Source: Halogeometricum sp. S1BR25-6
GTDB lineage: Archaea; Halobacteriota; Halobacteria; Halobacteriales; Haloferacaceae
DNA: 64,000 bases
Reading direction: 5' to 3'
Assembly: GCF_031624495.1 (NCBI RefSeq)
Contig: NZ_JAMQOP010000005.1
Coordinates: forward strand, 248,001-312,000
Part shown: one piece after another, positions 49,298 through 57,612 of the stretch
How the letters are laid out: every line of letters begins with the position of its first letter
Position numbering within the stretch: position 1 is the stretch's first letter
Notes under the pieces: model-generated
Seen by the model: only the letters and a program-made list of their open reading frames with translations
Database searches by the model: none
What the model was told of the DNA's origin: nothing
Program-made: the position numbers and the translations under genes

Positions 49298-50316
49298 GCG
49301 GATCGCTCCGTCACCTCGAACGCGGTGGTATATCCCGAATTAGACACGCTATGTGTAGCACTTTGAATATAATAAACGTTTGTGAACATATCTATGTTTT
49401 TGAGTTCGATCGTCTCGCCCGCCCGGATCTCTGGGATTCCGACCGACTCGCCGCTCCCACGGACCGTCCGATTCCGAAGGCTGTTGAGCGCCGCCGCGGC
49501 CTCACGGTCGGCCTCTTCCTTCGATGCCACCGGTAGTCGAAGAACGCGGACGGCGTCGCCGCCTGCGGGGTTCTCCGCGGTGCCGACGATTTCGCGTTTA
49601 TTCGCCGGGTCCCAGTGTCGGACGTGCACGGTCCCGACCTCGCCCCGGTCGGCGAACTCGGGCATGAACGCGGCGAGCGATTGCCCGTAAGCCAGCGTGA
49701 CGCTTGGATCGGCATCGTACGGCGGCGATCGGAACGCGAGCGCGCCGTTTCGGGAAAACAGCTCGAACCCGTTGCGTTCGGCGAGTCGCACGAGGAATCG
49801 GTAGTCGCTCTCGCGTTCTTGGAACCGCTTTCGGTGGACCACGCCTGTCGGGTCGACGGTGACCTCCGTGAACTCGTACGCCGAGACGACGTCCTCAACG
49901 ACGTCGCTGTCGGTCGTCTCGTCCCACGACCGGGACTTCGTCTCGTGCGTCATCGCGAACGACCGGTCGTAGCCGTTCACCTCGACCGCCGGCGGCCCGT
50001 CCGTCGCGAACTCCGGCCGGACAGAGCTGATCCGACCGTCGAACAGCGTCTTCAGACGGTCACCGTAACCGATGGCGACGACGAGGGTATTTCCGACAGC
50101 GATATCGTCCCAATTCATCCCTTCAAGCGCCCCCCGTTCGGGGTCGAACGGCGCGTCGAGAAGCAGCGAACACCGGTCAGCGCCATCAACCACCGTGTCG
50201 ATTTCGAGCGCCGTGACCGTGCCTTCGGCCTCCGTGTACGTCTGTTCGGCGATCCGCACCTCGAACCGTGGCGCGTAGAAGCCGTCGTATCTTTCTTCGA
50301 GTTCGGCGTACTTCAT
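49294..50316 (-). CDS. Hub protein (late control D/gp27-like)
   Basis: A 340-aa protein of the phage late control gene D family. It has F-E-V-R-I-A-E-Q-T-Y-T-E, then the typical F-D-G-R-I-S-S-V-R-P-E-F, NGYDRSFAMTHETKSRSWDE and RFLVRLAERNGFELFSRNGA-L-A-F. It forms the central hub between tube and spike. It directly follows the LysM gene without a gap, and overlaps the spike gene. Confidence 0.9.
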   Translation of the reverse strand: MKYAELEERYDGFYAPRFEVRIAEQTYTEAEGTVTALEIDTVVDGADRCSLLLDAPFDPERGALEGMNWDDIAVGNTLVVAIGYGDRLKTLFDGRISSVRPEFATDGPPAVEVNGYDRSFAMTHETKSRSWDETTDSDVVEDVVSAYEFTEVTVDPTGVVHRKRFQERESDYRFLVRLAERNGFELFSRNGALAFRSPPYDADPSVTLAYGQSLAAFMPEFADRGEVGTVHVRHWDPANKREIVGTAENPAGGDAVRVLRLPVASKEEADREAAAALNSLRNRTVRGSGESVGIPEIRAGETIELKNIDMFTNVYYIQSATHSVSNSGYTTAFEVTERSA

Positions 50317-50985
50317 CTACCCGCTCCGCGGCGGAATGACGAGTTCTGTCCCGATTTGGAGGGTCTTCGGGTCGTCGATGTCGTTGGCGTCCGCGATGCG
50401 TCGCCATTCGGTCGGGTCGCCGTACTCCTCGCCGGAGATGGCCCAGAGGGTGTCGCCCTGCACAACAGTCCGTGTCCGGGTCTGGTCGGTCGTCTCTGCT
50501 GCACCGCCCGTCTGCTCCTCGCGGCCCATCTGGAGTCCGGTGAAACTGACGCTGACGTTCGCGCGGACTGGCGTCCCGTCCGGTCGGAACATGGTGAACG
50601 ACTTGTCCGCGCTCATGAGGTGGCCGACGAACCCGAACGTCCCCCAGACGAACCGACATCTCGGCGGCGCGTGTCGGTCGTCAGCCTTCGTCAAGAGCGC
50701 GTCGAGCTTGTCCGTGTACTCGGTTCGTACGTCGGTGCCAGCCTCGTACGTGTCGAACAACAGCGTCATCGAGAGCGTCTCCGGCCGTCCGCCGGCGAAC
50801 TGCGGATCCGCGTTCGTCCGCCCCGCTGTGTTCTGCTGCTCGTAGTTGACGTCCGTCACCAGCTTGTACTCCGCGGGGTTGAACGTCACCGTGACGGTCC
50901 TGTCGTCGTCGACCCGTCCGCTCCGGTCCAGCACCTCGATTCGCGCCTTCGTGAGTTCCGAACTCGTCGGACGATCGTTCGCCAT
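50317..50985 (-). CDS. LysM-domain baseplate protein (Afp7-like)
   Basis: A 222-aa protein: an N-terminal domain (VTVTFNPAEYKLVTDVNYEQ, TLSMTLLFDTYEAGTDVRTE, C-R-F-V-W-G-T-F-G-F) followed by a C-terminal LysM motif (RTVVQGDTLWAISGEEYGDP, then W-R-R-I-A-D-A-N-D-I-D-D-P). In eCIS and T4-like baseplates this protein (gp53-like) clamps hub and wedges; peptidoglycan binding is not implied, fitting an archaeal host without murein. Confidence 0.92.
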   Translation of the reverse strand: MANDRPTSSELTKARIEVLDRSGRVDDDRTVTVTFNPAEYKLVTDVNYEQQNTAGRTNADPQFAGGRPETLSMTLLFDTYEAGTDVRTEYTDKLDALLTKADDRHAPPRCRFVWGTFGFVGHLMSADKSFTMFRPDGTPVRANVSVSFTGLQMGREEQTGGAAETTDQTRTRTVVQGDTLWAISGEEYGDPTEWRRIADANDIDDPKTLQIGTELVIPPRSG

Positions 50986-50988
50986 CAG

Positions 50989-52944
50989 TCAGAGCCCCCG
51001 CCGTTCGCGTTCGATGCGCAGCTTGCGTTCCAGTTGACCGTACAATCGGTCGACGAGTCGATTCACCTCGTATCTGTCTATCGAATCGAGCGGCGACGGA
51101 GCGGACGCGGAGGACGAAGGTCGGGCCGGAGGAGAACTCGGCCTTGACATCGCTTTGTTCGACGGTTGAGCGGTCGGCACCGTTGGGGTCCGCCCCTCCG
51201 ACGTGTGGTCCGAGGTACCGAACGTCGGTTCGTCGATTGCGGGCGAGTCGGCGCCGGACGGCGGGGCAAACCGGTCGCTCGACCGGCGATAGGTGAGCGA
51301 ACTGCCGCGACTTGAGAACGGTACGGCGGGTACGGTCGAGGAGGCGACGGCCAACGGTGGGTCGTCCTCATCCGCCTCGGTCGACGTCCGCGAACCGAAT
51401 CGGCCATGAGTGATTTCCTCGCCTCTGCGTTCGGGACGGTCACTCCGTCCGGGCGCGTCGACTCGGGTCGACGACGACCGCGCATCGGGTCGGCGGGCGC
51501 GCCCGGTCGAGAGACTCACTCGGGACCGCGTCGCGAGCGAACGTCGGGCTTCACTCGCCCGCCGAAGCGTCGACCACCGGCCCGTAGTCTGCCGGACGCG
51601 CGCGACGAGCCTCGCTCGTTCCGCGTCCAACGGATGGTCGTCCGACCGCTCCACGTTCGACTGTTCCCCGAAACGGTCGCCGTCCTCGTCCGCCGGTGGT
51701 CGGCGCGTCTCGTAGGGAACGGCTGACGTCCCCTCCTCGCGCCCGGTGGCACCGTCGAGAGGGTCGGTGCGACGAACCGGAGTCGACCGGCCGACGAGGC
51801 GCGAAGGCGAGTCGACCGCCGGCGTCGTCGACGAGCGAAGGACGCCGCAGGACCGCGCGGCGCCACGGACGGCGACGTCGGTCGACGATCCGCGGAGCGT
51901 TCCCGCGAGGTGGTCGGGACGGAGGACGGGGACCGTACCGCGTCGACCGTCGCGGCCGGTCGGAGCGTGCGACCGAGTGCGTTCGATTGATAGGCGGGAC
52001 CGCGCGACGGGCGACGGGAAGCCGGCGATGGGAGTTCGAACCGGGGACCGAACCGGCATCGCCGACCGGGAAGCGAGGCCGGTCGGAGGGAGTGTACGGA
52101 AGGCGCCCCGTTGAGGTCCTTCGACGGTCTCCCTCCCGGTCCCCGTCTCTTGGACCGAGAGCGAGGACTGCGCTCGGGACTCTCCGAACGCGTCCGGCGA
52201 GGCCCTCCCCGGGAGGGGCGGGACGAGGAACGCAGGAGAACGAACGATCAGTGAAGGCGAGAGCGCCGACTCGGATCGGGAGTCGTTCCGACCGGCGTTG
52301 GATGGACTCCGAGCGCGTCCGACGGTGTTGGTCGTCGCGGGCGAACGCACCGCGCTCTCGGTTCCAACGCCGACCGGGAGAGGAACGAAGTTCGTTACGT
52401 GAGTCGAGATCGGGAACGGACTCGGTGATAACGCCCGCGGAGTCACGGCGTGCCGGACGTGAACGGCCTCGGGCCGAGCGGCGTCGTTAGCGAGTTGCCC
52501 CCGGCCATCGCGTCTTCCGGGAACGCTCGACAATTTCCCTCGTTCGACCCCGAGTCGCGCGGTCGACTCGCGGTGAACGGTCTTTCGCGAGACGACTTCG
52601 CGGCGAACCGTCTCGTAGGATGCGAGGACAAGGTAGGAGAGGTCGAGCGCGGCGAGCGGATTCGGCGCGGATCCGGGGGTGCCAACGAGACGGGGTAGAA
52701 CGCCCGAGAACGGGGAGTGGACGGAGAGGATGCCCGTCCGTCTCGGAAGGGGCGTGCCGTTCGCTCGGGTCGGCGCGGGCGGCGTCGAGGCGAGCGGTAT
52801 CTCGGCTCCGGCGGTGAGTGGCTTCACGATGGTACTGGGGGGGTCGCACCGGTCGCGACGTCTGCTAGGTAGACGGCGAGAGCGGGCATAATCGTTTCTC
52901 CCAGCGGGGTCACGGACATCGGACGCGTCGTCCCGTCGGGACAT
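50989..52944 (-). CDS. Arg/Ser/Pro-rich eCIS linker protein
   Basis: A 651-aa protein of strongly biased composition: Arg, Ser, Pro, Thr and Ala dominate, long stretches look disordered, and the net charge is strongly positive, unlike the acidic proteome around it. The C-terminus (YEVNRLVDRLYGQLERKLRI, then E-R-E-R-R-G) is the conserved part and matches the end of proteins found before LysM genes in other eCIS loci. Start may be ATG 52944. The gene lies 3 nt before the LysM gene. It may be a flexible scaffold or assembly factor. Reality is supported by the conserved end and the uninterrupted 651-codon frame, though GC-rich DNA makes long shadow frames likely. Confidence 0.65.
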   Translation of the reverse strand: MSRRDDASDVRDPAGRNDYARSRRLPSRRRDRCDPPSTIVKPLTAGAEIPLASTPPAPTRANGTPLPRRTGILSVHSPFSGVLPRLVGTPGSAPNPLAALDLSYLVLASYETVRREVVSRKTVHRESTARLGVERGKLSSVPGRRDGRGQLANDAARPEAVHVRHAVTPRALSPSPFPISTHVTNFVPLPVGVGTESAVRSPATTNTVGRARSPSNAGRNDSRSESALSPSLIVRSPAFLVPPLPGRASPDAFGESRAQSSLSVQETGTGRETVEGPQRGAFRTLPPTGLASRSAMPVRSPVRTPIAGFPSPVARSRLSIERTRSHAPTGRDGRRGTVPVLRPDHLAGTLRGSSTDVAVRGAARSCGVLRSSTTPAVDSPSRLVGRSTPVRRTDPLDGATGREEGTSAVPYETRRPPADEDGDRFGEQSNVERSDDHPLDAERARLVARVRQTTGRWSTLRRASEARRSLATRSRVSLSTGRARRPDARSSSTRVDAPGRSDRPERRGEEITHGRFGSRTSTEADEDDPPLAVASSTVPAVPFSSRGSSLTYRRSSDRFAPPSGADSPAIDEPTFGTSDHTSEGRTPTVPTAQPSNKAMSRPSSPPARPSSSASAPSPLDSIDRYEVNRLVDRLYGQLERKLRIERERRGL

Positions 52945-53083
52945 CGCGCTTCGACGGCGTCGGTGTCTCCGGGTCGGTTGGCGCGTCCTCGCCGGGAGTG
53001 AACCCTTCGAGACGCCGCCGGACACCGCGAACAGGCGTGATCAGCAGTCTTCTGAGCCGCCGTATCGTTTTCTTTATATTCAT
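52910..53083 (-). CDS. Small basic protein (tentative)
   Basis: A 57-aa frame starting MNIKKTIRRLRRLLITPVRG, ending in an acidic and then basic tail. It overlaps the start of the linker gene by 35 nt in another frame. The AT-rich start (AATATAAAG) could equally be the promoter of the linker gene. No family recognised. Confidence 0.3.
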   Translation of the reverse strand: MNIKKTIRRLRRLLITPVRGVRRRLEGFTPGEDAPTDPETPTPSKRDVPTGRRVRCP

Positions 53084-53219
53084 ATCCCGAAGCGGCCCAA
53101 CACCGACACGACGCTGAGGACTTTTTCGAGCCACTTCTAGAGGTGGGCTTCTGTTCGGGAGTCCCTATCGTAGGACCGAGCTGCGTCTGCTCAAAGTACG
53201 TTCGAGAGCGACAACGGTT

Positions 53220-56200
53220 TCATGCCACCTCCCACTCGGAACTCCCTTGTTGAATGATCTGATCGCTGGAGAGGATCGCGTCTGCACGCTTTTTGCCGAT
53301 ACCCGAAACCGCCATCAGTTCGTCGAGAGAGGAGATACCGCTCTCTTCGAGACGGGAGACGATTTCCTCAGCAGTCTTCGGTCCGATGTTTGTGACCTCA
53401 ACCAAAGTGGCGATGGCCGCGTCCCTCTTGTCGGACGGAAGCTTTTCGCTCAGTGACAGCCGCCGCGCGATGACGACTGCGGCCGGGGCCCCTGGCATCA
53501 CCGCTCGAACCTCTCGCGGACCGACTATTTTCTTCGAACGGTCGACTTTCCAGTTGTTCGGGTTCATCGCGGCATCGTCGGTTGAGGGCGCGCTCCGCTT
53601 CATCTTCATCTCGTAGGCCTCTCCGAACACCGCCGTCGGTACCTCTCGCTCGTAGGGGTTCAGATTCGGGTTACCATGTCTCCCGTAGACAAATTGGACT
53701 CGATAGCTCACGACCTTGTTCTCTTGGTCGACGGCTTTTTTGATATCACTCTCGAACGCTCGCTCCATCTCTCCGTTGCTTCGGTTCGGGAATGGAGTTA
53801 GATTGCGACTGTCGTTAGGCCCGTGAAGTTGATCGCTGAGGAGGTGAGCCTGCACGTAGAATCCTGGCCTGACGGCTTTCACTTTCGTGTATAGCTTGGA
53901 ACGGTCCCCTCCCGGACTCCTCGGATTCAATCCGCCAGAATTCGTTGAGAGCGGTTGCGCGACCATCACCTTCCCGATCTGATCAGAGGTGGACGTGACC
54001 GACTGCGTGACCTGTACTGGGATCTGTGTCGGCGGCCGAGCGTCGCTCTTTCCTCTGTACTTGATGCGCTTCATCAGGTTGTGAATCTGCCTGTAAGCGC
54101 GGCTGATGACGCGTCCGCCGCGCTTAGTTATTGGCTGGCCCCGCCGGTCGCCCGACTTCCGTAGACGGGTCCGCTGTTTATTGATGAGCGAAGCGAGGGT
54201 CCGTATCTGGGAGAGGGCGCCGCTGTTTTTCCCGTACTCGTCGTCGCTCAACATGCTCTCGGCCTTTAGAATCGATATCTCTCTCTCCGCCTCCTCAACC
54301 CACTGAACGAGCGGCGTTCGGTCGGATCTGACGACAAGTTCCGAATCGATCCCGTCGCCCTCGAAGAGCAGTGTGTGCTTTTGATCTCTCACTTCGATAG
54401 GTTCCCGAAGCATCCACCACGACTCACGGTCCGTAGATGTCGTAGCTTCGTCTTCGTCACTCTCACTGTCTATACCGAGTCCACTAAGGATGGACTCCAT
54501 GCCCCGCATTGCCCGGTCGATGAGCCAGTCGATGGCCTCATCGATGACCGCACGAACCGTTCCGACGATCTCGACTATCTTCTCGCCGAGGTCACCGATG
54601 CCGAGTTGCTTGGCGAGGAACCCGATGGCGACCGGGATGGCCTTGGCCAGCCCCTCTTCGAGTATTTTCGCCCCCGACTCGAGGTCGCCGCGCGCGACGC
54701 TGCCGACGGTGCTGACGTAGTCGTGGACGATGGCGAGGATGTCACGGGCGTACTCTATCGCCGAACTGATGGCGTTGAACACGGCTCTGAAACTGTTGAT
54801 GATCGCTGTGACGCCGGTGGGGTCGACCAAGCTCAGGAGCCAGGTGGCGGCGCGTTCGACGACGCGCTCCATGATCCACTCTTCGGCCATCTCAAGGACG
54901 GAGTCCCAGAGGCCGCTGATCTGTCCCTCGATGTACTCCCAGATGGCGGCGACCCCACGTTCCTGAACGTCCTTCACGAAGTTCCAGATACCGGTCAGCC
55001 GATCGATAGCACCGCGGATACGCTCGACGTTCTCCTCGCCGATGCGCTCACCGAGCTTCTCCCAGAGCTTCTCGACGCTGACACCGAGGATGTCGAGCGC
55101 GAACGAGAGGACGGACTCCAGCGAAGAGAGGTCCGGCGGTTCGAGGCCGGCATCCCGGAGGCCACGGAAGAGCCACTCGACGAGGCCGCCGCCGAGGTGC
55201 GTGAGGGCGTTATCGAAGAAGTTCGAGAAGCCCAGTTTGACGGCTTCGAGCATGTTCGAGAGGAACGCCACCGGGTCGCGCTTGACATCGTCGATGGCTT
55301 GCATCACCCGGGCGACGATACCCTGGATCAGGTCGACGGGGAAGTCCATCGCGGCGAGCACGAGGAAGAAAACCTCCCGGAGGACGACGTTGACGAACCC
55401 GAGCAGCCGGGAGACGGGTTCTCCGAACCGCGCGACCATCGCCAGCACGGTGTCGAACGGCTCGGCCAGCGCTTCGATGGTGATACTGTCCCAGATCTCT
55501 GCGAAGAGGCCGCGAATGAGCTCCCAGCTGATGCCGAGGCGTTCGACCGCGCCTTCGATACGTGCGCCCGCCTCGGCGAGGACCCCCGACTCCGCCAGTT
55601 GCTGGTGGATTGCGTGTCCGCCCGGGAGCAGCGTGATGAACCCCCTGACGAGGTTCGCTGCTGTCCGCGGTACCTCCTCACTGGTGAACGGGTTCCGCCC
55701 GATGATAACCGTAAGGAGGTCGAAGCCGGGGAGTTCCGAGTCGACGTGTTCGCTCAGCCAACCGAGGAGGGCGTCCTTGACGCGCGCGAACACCTCCTCG
55801 GCCACCGTCCAGGCGAACGACCCTACGTCGGCGACGAATTCCAACACCTGCGTCGCCAGCGAGCGGAGGTTAGTCGCCAGATTCAGCAAGTTCTCGGGCT
55901 GAATCGCTTTCCACGCCTCCGTGAACAGGTCACCCAACCGATCGATGAGCCCCGTGAACGTCTCTATCTGCGTCGTCAGCCACTTCGCCGTCTCCTCAAC
56001 GGTCCCCTGCTCGCGCATCCGTTCGAGGTGTTCCTCTTTATCGATGAACAGCAGGAAGTCCTCAAGTATCTCCGTCGGGGTCGCCTCAACCTCCTCGTCG
56101 CGGAGCGGATCGTAACCGAGGACCTTCTTCACGAGCGGCCACAGACCGTTCTCCGTCAGGAACCCCTCGGCGACGCCGATAGCCGCCTCCTTGACCAACT

Positions 56201-57608
56201 CGACAATCCGGTCGACGGTCGACCAGAAGAATTCTTTCACTTCCCCGTACAGGGGTGTGAATTTCTCTTCGATGATGTCGAACGTGTCGAATACGTCTAG
56301 GAGACCGATTTCGTCGGCCGCCGCCTTCAGCGTGTCCCAGACGCGCTTCAGCGTGATGTCCGGGGCGTTCTTGCGTATCCACTCGAACGCCTCCTGCACT
56401 ACCTCGTATTCCTTCAATGCGTCGTAGACGTCGGCGCCGAACGGCAGCAGTTCGACGAACCCTTGAAACAGATTCTCCGCATTGAACACCACGTCGGAGT
56501 CCGACACTGGGTTGTACCCGACAAGCACGGTCACTAGGGTGAAACCGGGGATGCGCCTCGCTATCTTCTTCGCATCGATTCCTGGTAGATCGTCAAGGCT
56601 GAACCGCTGCACCTGTGGGACAGTCGCGGGTGCTTCGTCCTGTTGGACGACGTGCGTCGCCTCGTGCGCCATCAGACCGAGGTCGTACGTCGACTCACCC
56701 CTCCCGAGGAAGATGTGGTTCCGATGCGTGAACGCCCGCGCGTGGAGGCTCCGCACCGCCGTCGCGGCCGTCGTGTCGGTGTGGACTCGCACGCCGCTTA
56801 GGTCCGCCCCAAGCCGCGGTTCGACGCGGCGTCGAACGCTCTCCGGGACGGGAGCGCCGCCGCCCGGACGGCGAACCGCCGCGACCGTCTCGGGTGGGAC
56901 ATCCTCCTTCTCACCCCATGGACCGCTCCGCCGCGTCTGCAGGAGTTCATCCTCCTCCTCGTCCGTTTCGACAATCGCTCGACGGGCCGCTTCACTCCAC
57001 CCGTCCGCGGGGAGCGTCGAAATCACGGGCGCGGGAGCGTTCGTCGTTACCGCGCGCGCGACAGCGTCCGCCTCGCGTTCGTATCGACCGGCCGGTTGCC
57101 CGACCCGGAGCTTCGGGAAGACGCCGTGCGCCGCCGGTCCGCCGGTCGGCGACGACGGTGACGGCGGCACCGGTGGTGCCTCAGGCGCCGGAAGGGTGGC
57201 CGTCATCTGCACTGTCGTATTCGGCATCTCATCTCGTTTGATCGATTCCTCGGACTCCCGATCGTCCCGTGGCTCCGACGCTCGATTTCCTGCGTTCTCG
57301 CTCTTCGACCGCGACTCGGTCGAGTGCGACGCCGGGGACGTCTGTGACGTCGAAGCCGCGCACGACGGAGACGACATTGCGGCCAGACCCGCGGGGCCAC
57401 TGCCTTTCCGACGGAGCGCTTGGACAGCCCGGTTACCCGCCGTCTGCTGGAGTTGAACGATGGACGCGGCGTGGATTCCGCCGTCGACGGCGTCGCCGCG
57501 ACGCGTCGCGGCAGACCGCTCCTCACTTCGTGCGTTCGGGTTCGTCCGTCCGCTCCGTCGGGTCCGTGCCGCTTCGTCCGACGTGCCGCGGGTTCGTTCG
57601 GTTCTCAT
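53220..57608 (-). CDS. eCIS-core protein combining tape-measure-like and nuclease-like domains
   Basis: A 1462-aa protein. In order: disordered basic start with QLQQTAGNRAVQAL (52-65); linker with LRVGQPAGRYEREAD; eCIS core (DUF4157) with GVRVHTD (272-278) and HEATHVVQQ (315-323); about 700 helical residues (350-1050) with hydrophobic stretches and three imperfect tandem units starting IPGFTLVTVLVGYNP (353), GLWPLVKKVLGYDP (488) and LPGFDLLTVIIGRNP (626); a C-terminal region with YVQAHLLSDQLHG (His1255), RNLTPFPN and a helix like the non-specific DNA/RNA endonuclease fold; and two helix-hairpin-helix motifs (1404-1446). Position after the ATPase fits a tape-measure protein. Tube-length control and nuclease delivery by one polypeptide is inference. 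Confidence 0.85.
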   Translation of the reverse strand: MRTERTRGTSDEAARTRRSGRTNPNARSEERSAATRRGDAVDGGIHAASIVQLQQTAGNRAVQALRRKGSGPAGLAAMSSPSCAASTSQTSPASHSTESRSKSENAGNRASEPRDDRESEESIKRDEMPNTTVQMTATLPAPEAPPVPPSPSSPTGGPAAHGVFPKLRVGQPAGRYEREADAVARAVTTNAPAPVISTLPADGWSEAARRAIVETDEEEDELLQTRRSGPWGEKEDVPPETVAAVRRPGGGAPVPESVRRRVEPRLGADLSGVRVHTDTTAATAVRSLHARAFTHRNHIFLGRGESTYDLGLMAHEATHVVQQDEAPATVPQVQRFSLDDLPGIDAKKIARRIPGFTLVTVLVGYNPVSDSDVVFNAENLFQGFVELLPFGADVYDALKEYEVVQEAFEWIRKNAPDITLKRVWDTLKAAADEIGLLDVFDTFDIIEEKFTPLYGEVKEFFWSTVDRIVELVKEAAIGVAEGFLTENGLWPLVKKVLGYDPLRDEEVEATPTEILEDFLLFIDKEEHLERMREQGTVEETAKWLTTQIETFTGLIDRLGDLFTEAWKAIQPENLLNLATNLRSLATQVLEFVADVGSFAWTVAEEVFARVKDALLGWLSEHVDSELPGFDLLTVIIGRNPFTSEEVPRTAANLVRGFITLLPGGHAIHQQLAESGVLAEAGARIEGAVERLGISWELIRGLFAEIWDSITIEALAEPFDTVLAMVARFGEPVSRLLGFVNVVLREVFFLVLAAMDFPVDLIQGIVARVMQAIDDVKRDPVAFLSNMLEAVKLGFSNFFDNALTHLGGGLVEWLFRGLRDAGLEPPDLSSLESVLSFALDILGVSVEKLWEKLGERIGEENVERIRGAIDRLTGIWNFVKDVQERGVAAIWEYIEGQISGLWDSVLEMAEEWIMERVVERAATWLLSLVDPTGVTAIINSFRAVFNAISSAIEYARDILAIVHDYVSTVGSVARGDLESGAKILEEGLAKAIPVAIGFLAKQLGIGDLGEKIVEIVGTVRAVIDEAIDWLIDRAMRGMESILSGLGIDSESDEDEATTSTDRESWWMLREPIEVRDQKHTLLFEGDGIDSELVVRSDRTPLVQWVEEAEREISILKAESMLSDDEYGKNSGALSQIRTLASLINKQRTRLRKSGDRRGQPITKRGGRVISRAYRQIHNLMKRIKYRGKSDARPPTQIPVQVTQSVTSTSDQIGKVMVAQPLSTNSGGLNPRSPGGDRSKLYTKVKAVRPGFYVQAHLLSDQLHGPNDSRNLTPFPNRSNGEMERAFESDIKKAVDQENKVVSYRVQFVYGRHGNPNLNPYEREVPTAVFGEAYEMKMKRSAPSTDDAAMNPNNWKVDRSKKIVGPREVRAVMPGAPAAVVIARRLSLSEKLPSDKRDAAIATLVEVTNIGPKTAEEIVSRLEESGISSLDELMAVSGIGKKRADAILSSDQIIQQGSSEWEVA

Positions 57609-57612
57609 GGTC

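Noticed and set aside
54375-56300. Large plus-strand open frame of 641 codons
   Set aside because: It is the antisense shadow of the helical region of the tape-measure-like gene, caused by biased codon use.
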